From positions 39,942 to 103,941 of the forward strand of contig JACKKN010000017.1 of the NCBI GenBank assembly GCA_024236415.1: a stretch of DNA of 64,000 nt, in the 5' to 3' direction. Shown here in pieces: positions 44,869-54,129 of the stretch. Under the pieces are notes generated by a model, which saw nothing but the letters and a program-made list of their open reading frames with translations, was not told the DNA's origin and searched no databases. Position 1 is the first letter of the stretch, and each line of letters starts with the position of its first letter. The translations under genes were made by a program, and so were the position numbers. Source of the stretch: Hyphomicrobiales bacterium (GTDB lineage Bacteria; Pseudomonadota; Alphaproteobacteria; Rhodospirillales; JACKKN01).

Positions 44869-45732
44869 ATGCCCGCAACAGCCGCGACCGCCGCGACAGC
44901 CCTGCCCGCCGACCCCATGGTGCCGGTCCCGTACCGCATCACCCGGGTCGCGCGCGAGCTGTCCGACACCTTCACCGTCGACTTGGTGCCGGCCCGGGGC
45001 AAGGCCCCGTTCCGCTTCGCGCCGGGCCAGTTCAACATGCTCTACGTCTACGGCGTCGGCGAGGTGCCCATCTCCATCAGCGGCGACCCCGCCGACGGCG
45101 CCCGGGTGCGCCACACCATCCGCGCCGTGGGCACGGTGACCGACGCGCTCAGGCGCCTCAAGAAGGGCGCCATGGTCGGTCTGCGCGGGCCCTTCGGCAC
45201 GCCCTGGCCGCTCGACCTGACCGAGGGTTGCGACGTGCTGATCATCGGCGGCGGCGTCGGTCTGGCGCCCCTGCGCCCGGCCATCTACGAGGTGCTGAAC
45301 AACCGCGACCGGTACGGCAAGGTGTGCCTCTTCTATGGCGCCCGCACCCCCGACGACATCCTGTTCCGCGGCGAGCTGGAGAAGTGGCGCGGCCGCTTCG
45401 ACATGTTCGTGGACGTGACCGTGGACCGCGCCACCGGGCGCTGGGCCGGGCCGGTGGGGGTGGTGACGCAGCTGATCCGCCGCGGCGGGTTCGACGCCTA
45501 CCACGCCTGCGCCCTGGTCTGCGGGCCCGAGGTCATGATGCGCTTCGCGGTGCCGACCCTGAACGAGATCGGCGTCGCCAACGACCGCATCTTCGTGTCC
45601 ATGGAGCGCAACATGAAGTGCGCCGTGGGGTTCTGCGGCCACTGCCAGTTCGGCGGCGCCTTCGTTTGCAAGGACGGGCCGGTGTTCCGCTACGACACGA
45701 TCTCCAAGCTGTTTAACGTGCGGGAGCTGTAG
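44869..45732 (+). CDS. hydG: Hydrogenase gamma subunit, FAD/NAD(P)-binding
   Basis: This 287-residue reductase of the ferredoxin-NADP reductase/PyrK type has a flavin region with PISISGDP, a nucleotide region with GGGVGLAPLRPAIYEVL and a C-terminal 2Fe-2S site CAVGFCGHC followed by a cysteine in FVCKDG. It couples the hydrogenase to NAD(P)+/NAD(P)H. It follows the CNB gene by three bases and precedes hydD by one. Confidence 0.92.
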   Translation: MPATAATAATALPADPMVPVPYRITRVARELSDTFTVDLVPARGKAPFRFAPGQFNMLYVYGVGEVPISISGDPADGARVRHTIRAVGTVTDALRRLKKGAMVGLRGPFGTPWPLDLTEGCDVLIIGGGVGLAPLRPAIYEVLNNRDRYGKVCLFYGARTPDDILFRGELEKWRGRFDMFVDVTVDRATGRWAGPVGVVTQLIRRGGFDAYHACALVCGPEVMMRFAVPTLNEIGVANDRIFVSMERNMKCAVGFCGHCQFGGAFVCKDGPVFRYDTISKLFNVREL

Positions 45733-45733
45733 C

Positions 45734-46505
45734 ATGGCGAAAGCGCGCAAACCCAAGCTGGCGGTGTGGAAGTTCTCGTCCTGCGACGGCTGCCAGCTCA
45801 GCCTGCTGGACTGCGAGGACGAACTGCTGGCCGTGGCCGGGTCGGTGGACATCGCCTATTTCCTGGAGGCCACCCGCGCCGAGCTGCCCGGCCCCTACGA
45901 CGTGTCGCTGGTCGAGGGTTCCATCACCACCCCCCACGACGCCGAGCGCATCCACAAGGTGCGGCGCCAGTCCAAGGTGCTGATCACCATCGGCGCCTGC
46001 GCCACCACCGGCGGCATCCAGGCCCTGCGCAACTTCAAGGACGTGGACGCCTTCATCGGCGCCGTCTACGCCCATCCCGACTTCATCGACACCCTGGCCA
46101 AGTCCACGGCCATCCGCGACCACGTGCACGTGGACTTCGAGCTCAGCGGCTGCCCCATCAACAAGGAGCAGCTTCTGGAGGTGCTGAACGCCCACCTGAA
46201 CGGCCGCAAGCCCAACGTGCCGGCCCACAGCCAGTGCATCGAGTGCAAGCGCGCCGGCACCGTCTGCGTCATGGTGTCCCGCGGCGAGCCCTGCCTGGGC
46301 CCGGTGACCCAGGCCGGCTGCGGCAACCTGTGCCCGGCCTGCGGCCGCGGCTGCTTCGGCTGCTACGGCCCCAAGGAGACCCCCAACACCACCAGCCTGG
46401 CGGCCTGGCTGGCCAACACCCAGGGCCTGAGCCAGCGCCAGGTCCGCCACCAGTTCCGCGGCATCACCGCCGGTGCCGACGCCTTCCGCAAGGAGAGCGA
46501 AGCCC

Positions 46506-46513
<8 letters not shown>
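45734..46513 (+). CDS. hydD: Hydrogenase small (delta) subunit
   Basis: This 259-residue iron-sulfur subunit has the proximal-cluster cysteines in SSCDGCQLSLLD, GACATTGG and SGCPINKEQ. A second cysteine-rich section (CIECKRAGTVC, then NLCPACGRGCFGCYG) can hold two more 4Fe-4S clusters, as in the HydD subunits of soluble hydrogenases. No signal peptide is present, which supports a cytoplasmic enzyme. The end overlaps hydA by eight bases. Confidence 0.92.
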
Positions 46514-47870
<1,357 letters not shown>

Positions 47871-47992
47871 GGTGCCATGCATGTGCCGCCCGGCCGGAAT
47901 TTGCCGGAAAACCTTCGGTGGCCGGGGCGATGGCGCCGCCGCCCGGGGTTGGTGCGGACGGCGGCGCGGGCGGTTTCCGTTGCCGGAACGGA

Positions 47993-48469
47993 TTACCAGC
48001 TGATCACCTTGTAGACGGGATCGAACAGGTATCCCTGGACCAGTTCGGGATTCCCCCGCATGGCCCCGTCAACCAGGTGCGCCTCGGTCATGCCATGGGC
48101 TGCCATGCACATCTGGCAGACGATGACCTTGCCCCCGGCGGCCATCAGGTCGGCCAGGTGCATGTTCAGGGATTTTCCCTGGTAGGAGGCCTGGGGAACG
48201 CCGTCGGCCGCCAGCAGCACGGCCTTGTGGTTGAGGAACACGACAACGGGGTGGCCCCGCTTCAGCGCCTTGCCGGCGAACACCAGGGAGTGGCCCGCCA
48301 GCCCCGTGTCCAGGCTGCTCAGGTTGACGAAAAGCCCGGACCCGTTGTCGGCGGCGCGCGCCGCCGGGGACCCCAGCGTGAGCACCAGAGTCAGGGCGAG
48401 GGCCAGCGACAGGGCCAGGGAGCGGGCCAGGGAGCGGGAAAGCGTGATGGGTTTCGGTTGTTGCATCAT
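47993..48469 (-). CDS. Exported DsrE-like protein
   Basis: This 158-residue protein has a long N-terminal signal sequence rich in Leu and Ala (RSLALSLALALTLVLTLG) and a DsrE/DsrF-type domain with GHSLVFAGKALKRGHPVVVFLN and the Cys pair CQMCMAAHGM. DsrE-fold proteins transfer sulfur or bind small ligands; exported versions with a CxxC-like pair are less well understood. The gene faces the hydrogenase operon tail to tail and lies 93 bases after a DUF2946-like gene on its own strand. Confidence 0.8.
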   Translation of the reverse strand: MMQQPKPITLSRSLARSLALSLALALTLVLTLGSPAARAADNGSGLFVNLSSLDTGLAGHSLVFAGKALKRGHPVVVFLNHKAVLLAADGVPQASYQGKSLNMHLADLMAAGGKVIVCQMCMAAHGMTEAHLVDGAMRGNPELVQGYLFDPVYKVISW

Positions 48470-48562
48470 TTCGGACTCTTTCCGAGGGCACGCCCTGCCA
48501 CGCCGCGGCGATGCCGCCGGCGGGACGTGCCGGTTGGTATGGCAATGGTTCGTGGGCAGATC

Positions 48563-48934
48563 TCAGGCGGCCGTCGGCGGCGCCCGGGGCCATTTCCCCC
48601 TGGCCGTTGCGGCGGGCCGCGGCGCATCGGCAATGGCGGATTGCGGGGCCGACGGCGAAACCAGGGCGATCCGGTCGGCCGTGCAGGGGGCGGGCGCCGT
48701 ATGGCGCGACGTGTCCAGGCTGGCGCAGACCAGGCATTTCGACCCGTCCGGCGTGCGCCGCCCGTTGTCGTCGGGCACCTCTCCGGGAAGCGCGGCCCGG
48801 GCGCCGAACGCGGTGCAGATGATCAGCGGTTCGGATGTGCCGGGAACCGGCAGCGCCTGGCCGAGGGGAATCAGCGCCTGAAGGAACAGGGCCGAAACCG
48901 CCACCCAGGCAACGAACCGCCGAATCGAATTCAA
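48563..48934 (-). CDS. DUF2946-like exported protein
   Basis: This 123-residue protein has an N-terminal membrane or signal helix (VAWVAVSALFLQALIPLGQ) and the paired patterns LIICTAFG and SKCLVCASLD, which resemble DUF2946 proteins that carry conserved cysteines and are often found with metal (copper) handling genes. The C-terminus is low-complexity and Pro/Ala-rich. It is upstream of the DsrE-like gene on the same strand; both may be read from the palindrome-marked promoter near 49011. Confidence 0.6.
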   Translation of the reverse strand: MNSIRRFVAWVAVSALFLQALIPLGQALPVPGTSEPLIICTAFGARAALPGEVPDDNGRRTPDGSKCLVCASLDTSRHTAPAPCTADRIALVSPSAPQSAIADAPRPAATARGKWPRAPPTAA

Positions 48935-48978
48935 AGGATGCCCCAGTACCCAGACCCGTTTCCCTTGCCGGAACCGGG

Positions 48979-49016
48979 ACCGTCCGGCGCGATGGCGGAC
49001 GGTCCGCCATTATACC
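48979..49016 (-). promoter_or_regulatory. Minus-strand -10 element with overlapping nested palindromes
   Basis: TATAAT on the minus strand (49011-49016 complement) is a perfect -10. It abuts the perfect palindrome ATGGCGGACGGTCCGCCAT (48994-49012), and GGACCGTCCG with CGGACGGTCC (about 48980-49006) forms a second, overlapping inverted repeat. No clear -35 is present. The geometry fits a repressor or activator site controlling the DUF2946-like/DsrE-like pair. Confidence 0.45.
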
Positions 49017-49076
49017 ATCCGGCCGAGGGGATTGACCACCGGACAGGCGCCCGGACGGATCGGGCCGAGGCGCCGA

Positions 49077-50510
49077 TCAGGAGGCCGCGCCCGGCCCCAT
49101 CAGGTCCTTGAACCGGCTGCGCACGGCGTCGGGCAGGTCCACGTTCAGGTTGTCCAGCTCGAACCGCCGGATGCCCAGGGGGTGCTCGGTGACCGAGGCC
49201 ACGGTGTCGCCGTCCACATAGGTGAACCCGGCGGCCACCGCGGCCAGGGACAGGCGCGAGGTGTCGACCCCGTGGGCGTAGGTGTGCAGGTCCAGCCGCG
49301 CGGCGCGCTCGTGGAAGGCGCGGAACAGGCGGGCCATGTCGGCCTCGCCGTGCACGTCCCCACGCTCGGCCATGGCGCCGGCGTCCAGCCCGACGGCGGA
49401 CACGGGCACGCCGCGCAGGGCCTCGAAATTGCCGTGGGTCGCGGTCAGGCGCAGCAGCACGGCGCGGCAGACCGGGTGCAGGGCCATCACCAGGTCCATG
49501 ACCCGTCCCGACGGCGCGCCCGACGGCAGGCCCACCACTTCCAGCACCAGGCGGTCGCGCAGGCCCTGGTCCAGGGCGTGCACCTTCTTGACGTAGTCCA
49601 GGCGCTTGGCCTGGGTGGCCAGGGTCTCGAAATGCACCGGCGCCGCCAGCAACTGCTCCTCGCCCCGTTCGTGGCACTGGCGCAGGTCGTTTTCCACCTG
49701 GTCCAGGGTCAGGCGGTCCAGGCGCACCACCATGGATGCCGGTGTGTCCCGCGGCAACAGGCCGTACCCGGTCAGGATGCGGCCGCCGGGCAGGGCCAGG
49801 GCCGGCAGGCAGAAATAGGTCGAGATCACGTTCTTCTCGATGTTCCACACCGGCCGGTACAGGAAGGCCAGCGAGGCGAACAGGTCGTCATAGCGGGCCT
49901 CGATGTTCTCCTGGCTGACCCATTCGGTGGGGGCGGCGGCCTCGTCGGCCTCGTGCTGGAAGGCGACGTCCAGGCTGCTGGCGATGTCGTCCAGGCTGGC
50001 GGCGCTGATCAGGCGCAGGACACCGTCGGACTTGGCCTCGACCACCTGCAGGTCGACGAAATCCTGCGCGCTGCGCCGGCCCAGGACCCGCTCGGCGATC
50101 TCCTGGGCGATCAGGTTGCACTTCAGGGTCGCCTGCTCGCGAGTCAGGTCGGCGAACACCACCATGTAGCTCAGGTCGTAATACCGCACGTGGAAGTCTT
50201 CGGCCTGCAGGCGGCGCTGGATCGTGGACTGGGCGATGTGGTGCACCTTGTCCATGACCGCCGGCCAGTCGTCGCCGAAATAGTTGCGGATCTTCTCCAG
50301 GCCCACCAGATGGACGCGCCCCGTGGCCACGTCGGCGTGGCGCACCAGGGTGTCCTCCAACTGGGTCAGGAAGTGGACCTCGCCGGCGATGCGGCCGGCC
50401 AGGTCCGACGGCGGGCGCGATCCGTCCGGTCTCGGGGGGACGTCCCCGCCGGGTCCCGGGGCCGCCTGTCCCAGGCTGAAAAGCCGCTTCAAAAGGCCCT
50501 GCAACGCCAT
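49077..50510 (-). CDS. Degenerate GGDEF-EAL-like protein
   Basis: This 477-residue soluble protein has an N-terminal region (about 60-190) with the fold rhythm of a GGDEF domain (GRVHLVGLEKIRNYFGDDW) but no GG(D/E)EF. A C-terminal region (about 230-465) resembles an EAL domain (end GFTYVDGDTVASVTEHPLG, like GF-x-Y-x-QG) but lacks EAL and the metal-binding acids. It is probably a catalytically dead cyclic-di-GMP-related receptor or scaffold. The start at 50510 gives MALQGLLKRLF. I cannot assign a ligand. Confidence 0.6.
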   Translation of the reverse strand: MALQGLLKRLFSLGQAAPGPGGDVPPRPDGSRPPSDLAGRIAGEVHFLTQLEDTLVRHADVATGRVHLVGLEKIRNYFGDDWPAVMDKVHHIAQSTIQRRLQAEDFHVRYYDLSYMVVFADLTREQATLKCNLIAQEIAERVLGRRSAQDFVDLQVVEAKSDGVLRLISAASLDDIASSLDVAFQHEADEAAAPTEWVSQENIEARYDDLFASLAFLYRPVWNIEKNVISTYFCLPALALPGGRILTGYGLLPRDTPASMVVRLDRLTLDQVENDLRQCHERGEEQLLAAPVHFETLATQAKRLDYVKKVHALDQGLRDRLVLEVVGLPSGAPSGRVMDLVMALHPVCRAVLLRLTATHGNFEALRGVPVSAVGLDAGAMAERGDVHGEADMARLFRAFHERAARLDLHTYAHGVDTSRLSLAAVAAGFTYVDGDTVASVTEHPLGIRRFELDNLNVDLPDAVRSRFKDLMGPGAAS

Positions 50511-50646
50511 GGTCCGCTGGCTCCGTCCCGCAACATGGCCCCGGTCAATTATGCGCCGCCCCCGGCCCGGGGGCAAACGCGGTTCGGCCGGCCCGAGTGT
50601 GACCCAGTTTACAGAAAAGGTGCGGCGGCCCGGCTATAAAGGGATC

Positions 50647-50780
50647 AACAGGGTCGGTTACCTCCCCCGTGCCGGCCCGCACCGCTCGGATCGCGTTGCA
50701 CACCGCGAGGGAAGGGGCGGCCCGCATATCGGAAAACCGCCTTACCCGAAGGCGGCTCCCCCACCGGAGCCGCCTTTTCC
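50647..50780 (+). ncRNA. Second candidate small RNA with a C-rich loop
   Basis: TATAAA at 50635-50640 could serve as a -10 without a clear -35. Downstream, GGGTCGG (50651-50657) can pair with CCGGCCC (50672-50678, one G-U pair), exposing a 14-base loop containing CCTCCCCC. The transcript would end at the strong hairpin at 50749-50776. No plus-strand gene lies in the preceding kilobases. The evidence is weaker than for the RNA at 43012-43141. Confidence 0.35.
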
Positions 50781-50784
50781 TTTT
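50738..50784 (+). terminator. Compound, possibly bidirectional terminator
   Basis: On the plus strand AAGGCGGCTCC (50749-50759) pairs with GGAGCCGCCTT (50766-50776) and is followed by TTTTCCTTTT. On the minus strand CCGCCTT and AAGGCGG (50738-50755) form a shorter hairpin followed by TTTT, suiting the end of the dehalogenase-like gene at 50810. The two stems share the middle segment and exclude each other. Confidence 0.65.
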
Positions 50785-50809
50785 CCGGGTCCCGTCTGTC
50801 CGCCTGGCC

Positions 50810-51697
50810 TCAGCCGCGCAGCCGCTGCACGAACTCGGCCACGGCGTGGCCGATCTCCTCGGGGCTGTCCTCCTGGATGAAATGGCTGCCGCGGACGGTG
50901 ACCTCGGTCTGGTTCGGCCAGGTGCGGCAGAACTCGCGCGGCCGGCCGGTCAGGATCGAGCCCGGCTTGGCGTTGACGAACAGCTTGGGCATCGGGCTGC
51001 CGGCCAGCCAGGCGCCGTATTCCTCGACCGTGGCCACCACGTCCGCCGGCTCGCCGTCGATGGGGATCTGGCGCGGCCAGGTCAGGGTCGGGCGCCGGCC
51101 CTCGCCGGGCTCGGCGAAGGGGCGCCGGTAGTGGGCCATCTCGGCCTCGCTCAGGTCGCGCAGGATGGCGTTGGGCAGCACGCCCTCGATGAACAGGTTC
51201 TTTTCCAGGATCATGGATTCGCCGGCCGGCGAGCGGAAGCCCTGGAACACGCCGCGCGCCGCGTCGGGCCAGTCGTCCCAGGTGACGGGCATGACCACCG
51301 CCTCCATGTAGGCGATGCCCTGCACCTTGTCCGGGTTCCGGTGGGCCCAGTCGAAACCCAGGGCCGAGCCCCAGTCGTGCAGCACCAGGACCACGTTGCC
51401 GTCGTCCAGGCCCAGGCGCGACCACAGCTCGAACAGGTAGTCCCGGTGCTGGGCGTAGGTGTAGCTGTGGGGGCCGGCGTTGGGCAGCTTGTCGGAATCC
51501 CCCATGCCCACCAGGTCGCAGGCGATCAGGCGCCCCAGGCCGTCGCAGTGGGGCATGACGTTGCGCCACAGGTACGACGAGGTGGGATTGCCGTGCTGGA
51601 ACACGATCGGGGGGCCGCTGCCGACCTCCACATAGGCCATGCGCAGTCCGTTGACCTCGGCGTACTTGCGGGTATAGCGGGGTGCGGCGGTGGGCAT
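50810..51697 (-). CDS. Haloalkane dehalogenase-like alpha/beta hydrolase
   Basis: This 295-residue hydrolase begins MPTAAPRYTRKYAEVNGLRM and has FQHGNPTSSYLWRN (halide-binding Asn), ACDLVGMGDSDK, the nucleophile Asp in LVLHDWGSALGFDWA (with halide-binding Trp right after it) and the late His in RGSHFIQEDSPEEIG. These are the residues of subfamily II haloalkane dehalogenases, which release halide from haloalkanes. The start at 51697 follows AGGGGAGG. Its substrate is unknown, as no degradation genes adjoin it. Confidence 0.85.
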   Translation of the reverse strand: MPTAAPRYTRKYAEVNGLRMAYVEVGSGPPIVFQHGNPTSSYLWRNVMPHCDGLGRLIACDLVGMGDSDKLPNAGPHSYTYAQHRDYLFELWSRLGLDDGNVVLVLHDWGSALGFDWAHRNPDKVQGIAYMEAVVMPVTWDDWPDAARGVFQGFRSPAGESMILEKNLFIEGVLPNAILRDLSEAEMAHYRRPFAEPGEGRRPTLTWPRQIPIDGEPADVVATVEEYGAWLAGSPMPKLFVNAKPGSILTGRPREFCRTWPNQTEVTVRGSHFIQEDSPEEIGHAVAEFVQRLRG

Positions 51698-52072
51698 GGC
51701 GGACCTCCCCTGGGCTGCCGGTGCGCTGCGCCTCCGAGTGTGCGGGTTCGCGACGTTCCGCGCAAGGCGGTTTCGGCGGCGCGGATTCCCGCGGGCCGGG
51801 GTTGAATCCCGAAAGAACAATGACTATATACCTAAAATATGATGGTATGGCCGGCCAGGGAGGGCGGCGGATGACGACAAATGACGACATTTTTCCACCG
51901 GGAACGGACATTTCCCGCCACTTCAAGGGCTTGTGATGACGACATCGGGGCCAAAACCGCCCAAAATCGGGCTCCGAGGGACGTGGCGGGCTGAAATCGG
52001 CCGCCGCCGTCGTCATTTCATCCCCGGGGCCGCCGGATGGGCCGGTGTCCCCCAGCCGCCGGAGGACCGCGC
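51698..52072. other. Non-coding gap with repeated ATGACGAC motif
   Basis: ATGACGAC occurs at 51871-51878, 51881-51888 and 51936-51943 on the plus strand and at 52009-52016 on the minus strand. The gap separates divergent genes, so the motif may be a shared operator. No gene was recognised. The stretch 51820-51850 is AT-rich. Confidence 0.45.
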
Positions 52073-52675
52073 GTGACCAAGATCATCGACTACTACTATT
52101 CCCAGATTTCGCCCTGGACCTACCTGGGCCACGACCGGCTGCGCGCCCTGGCCGCCAAGTACGGGGCCCAGGTGAACTACAAGCCCGTCAACCATGGCGA
52201 GGTGTTCCCGCGCACCGGCGGCCTGCCCCTGCCCAAGCGGTCGCCCGAGCGGCAGGCCTACCGCCTGGTGGAGCTGGCGCGCTGGCGCGACCACCTGGGC
52301 ATTCCCCTGAACCTGAAGCCCAGGCACTTCCCGGTGCCCGAATGGCCGGCCGCCGGCATGGTGATCGCCGCCGGCGGGCGGGGGCTGGACGCGGGGGCGC
52401 TGAGCGGCGCCTTCTTCCGCGCCGTCTGGGCCGAGGAGCGGGACATCTCGGACCGCGACACCCTGGTGGCCATCGCCGAGGAATGCGGCCACGACGGCGC
52501 CGCGCTGCTGGAGGAGGGGGAGAGTGCCGCCACCCGCGCCCTGTACGACGCCCAGACCGAGGAGGCCATCGCCCGCGGCGTGTTCGGCGCGCCCACCTAC
52601 TTCTACCGCGACGAACAGTTCTGGGGCCAGGACCGCCTGGAATTCCTGGAGCGGGCCCTGGCGCGGGACTCGTGA
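52073..52675 (+). CDS. 2-Hydroxychromene-2-carboxylate isomerase/DsbA-like protein
   Basis: This 200-residue protein begins MTKIIDYYYSQISPWTYLG, the HCCA isomerase start (a thioredoxin-like fold in which S-x-x-x replaces the DsbA CxxC). It ends with GVFGAPTYFYRDEQFWGQDRLEFLERAL, the family's characteristic C-terminal segment. Such enzymes are glutathione-dependent isomerases or related proteins in aromatic breakdown. The GTG at 52073 follows GGAGGA. It faces the MetE-like gene tail to tail. Confidence 0.85.
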   Translation: MTKIIDYYYSQISPWTYLGHDRLRALAAKYGAQVNYKPVNHGEVFPRTGGLPLPKRSPERQAYRLVELARWRDHLGIPLNLKPRHFPVPEWPAAGMVIAAGGRGLDAGALSGAFFRAVWAEERDISDRDTLVAIAEECGHDGAALLEEGESAATRALYDAQTEEAIARGVFGAPTYFYRDEQFWGQDRLEFLERALARDS

Positions 52676-52689
52676 AACCCCGGCGGCGA

Positions 52690-53745
52690 TCAGCCCAGGG
52701 AGTGGGCCGCGGCGCAGAGGTTGGCGAGCTTGGCCCGGGCCAGGTCGCGGCCCAGCAGGCCCAGGCCGCAGTCGGGCGCGGCGACCAGGCGCGCGGCGTC
52801 GATGTGGCCGAGCGCCGCCGCCAGGCGATCGCGGATCTCGTCCACGGTCTCGACCCGGCTCCTGGCCACGGCGACGGCGCCGAAGATGACCGTGGTGTGC
52901 TGGAACAGCTCCAGCAGCGACAGGTCGTTGTGGCGGTGGGCGTCCTCGATGGAGACGGCCTGGATGGAGGACTCGTCGATGGCCCGGGCCAGCCGGCGGT
53001 AGGCTTCCAGGGGCGCCTTGGGGTAGTCGGGGTGGTCCAGCCGGTCGGGGTAGCCGCAGCACATGTGCACCGTGCGCGTCACCTGGGGCGGGCAGTTGTG
53101 GAAGCACCGCTCCAGGTTCTCGAACCCGAAGTCCAGGGCCTCGTCGGCCTTGCGCGCGAACACCGGCTCGTCGACCTGGATGTGGCGGCAGCCGGCCTCG
53201 GCCAGGGCCAGGACCTCGGCGTTCAGGGCGTCGGCGATGTCGGCGCCGCGGCGGCGCGGGTCGTCATAGTAGGCGTCGGCCACGGTGTCGCCCAGGGTCA
53301 TGGGGCCGGGCATGGTGATCTTCACTGGCCGGTCCGTGGCCGCCTGGGCCACCTGCCAGTCGTGCGGCAGGAAGTGGTCGCGGGCCGAGATGGGGCCGGT
53401 GATGGTGGGCAGGCGGGCGGCGTAGGTGCCGCCGCGCACCGCCCTTTCGGTCAGCACCGAGAAGTCGATGCCGTCCAGGTGCCGGCAGTGGTAGTGGATG
53501 TAGTTCTCGCGCCGCACCTCGCCGTCGGTGGGGATGTCGACCCCGGCCGCCACCTGGTCGTCGATGACGGCGCGGGCGCCGCGGGCGAACAGGGCCTCGG
53601 CCTCGGCGCCCATGGCCGCCAGGCCGTCCAGGTAGGCGGCCGTGGGGTCGGCCGTGTCGGGCCCGGCATCGGCGCGGAACCAGTCGACGATGGGGATGAA
53701 GTCGGGCTTGGGATAGGCGCCGATGGTGGTGGTCAGCAGCGGCAT
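52690..53745 (-). CDS. MetE-like cobalamin-independent methyltransferase (C-terminal-domain type)
   Basis: This 351-residue single-domain protein resembles the catalytic half of MetE: TTTIGAYPKPD at the start, GVDIPTDGEVRRENYIHY, ITMPGPMTLGDT, the zinc-ligand region with HMCCGYPD and QVDEPVFARK. Such short MetE-like enzymes methylate homocysteine or a related thiol using varied methyl donors. The start at 53745 is chosen because the domain begins there; an open frame extends upstream through a damaged region. It lies next to methyl-group catabolism genes, so a role in passing on methyl groups is plausible. Confidence 0.85.
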   Translation of the reverse strand: MPLLTTTIGAYPKPDFIPIVDWFRADAGPDTADPTAAYLDGLAAMGAEAEALFARGARAVIDDQVAAGVDIPTDGEVRRENYIHYHCRHLDGIDFSVLTERAVRGGTYAARLPTITGPISARDHFLPHDWQVAQAATDRPVKITMPGPMTLGDTVADAYYDDPRRRGADIADALNAEVLALAEAGCRHIQVDEPVFARKADEALDFGFENLERCFHNCPPQVTRTVHMCCGYPDRLDHPDYPKAPLEAYRRLARAIDESSIQAVSIEDAHRHNDLSLLELFQHTTVIFGAVAVARSRVETVDEIRDRLAAALGHIDAARLVAAPDCGLGLLGRDLARAKLANLCAAAHSLG

Positions 53746-54119
53746 GGTCCAGGTGGTGGGGTCTTGCGGCGCCAGTCCATCGTCGGCGCTGGAAAAGTCG
53801 CCGACGATCTCCTCTTGGTGCCAGCGACACGTGAGCTCGCATTTGGCACCCATCTGGATCAGGCGATCTTCCAGGCGGCTCGGTCTCGACGCGCAGGATG
53901 TCCGATAGAGGCCTGGTGAAGGCGATGTCGTAAACGCCGTGGCGCGCTTGGCGGTGAAGTGGCCCCGGCCCGCTCCGGCAGGTGCCGCCGTAGTCGTGAA
54001 CACGGCATTCCGCGTGATCCTTGTTGTACAGGCGCGATGACCGACACTTGCGCTCTTCCCGATGCCTTACTCAACCTGGATGACCCGAATGCCGCACGGT
54101 ATGGATGAGTGGGTTGCAT
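53746..54119 (-). pseudogene. Unidentified frame-broken gene between the transporter and the MetE-like gene
   Basis: Behind a GAGGAG ribosome site, an ATG at 54119 opens with MQPTHPYRAAFG and is then lost to frame changes; later fragments in other frames read YNKDHAECRVHDYGG, HGVYDIAFTRPLSDILRVET and GAKCELTCRWHQEEIVGDF. These look like pieces of one protein of about 120 residues with several Cys and His. I do not recognise the family. It shares the dense frame breaks of the preceding transporter genes. Confidence 0.4.
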
Positions 54120-54129
54120 GGCTCGCTCC

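Larger units (their letters stand above)
50511..50809. other. Non-coding gap before the dehalogenase-like gene
   Basis: These 299 bases hold no convincing gene. They contain the start region of the degenerate GGDEF-EAL gene on the minus strand and, on the plus strand, a candidate small RNA with a terminator. Confidence 0.6.

Noticed and set aside
53746..54003. N-terminal extension of the MetE-like protein
   Set aside because: The frame is open upstream of 53745, but the residues do not resemble the family and the region is frame-broken; the domain starts at MPLLTTTIGAYPK.
52676..54119. A methionine-responsive riboswitch upstream of the MetE-like gene
   Set aside because: No SAM- or cobalamin-type conserved core could be seen, and the upstream DNA is coding remnants.
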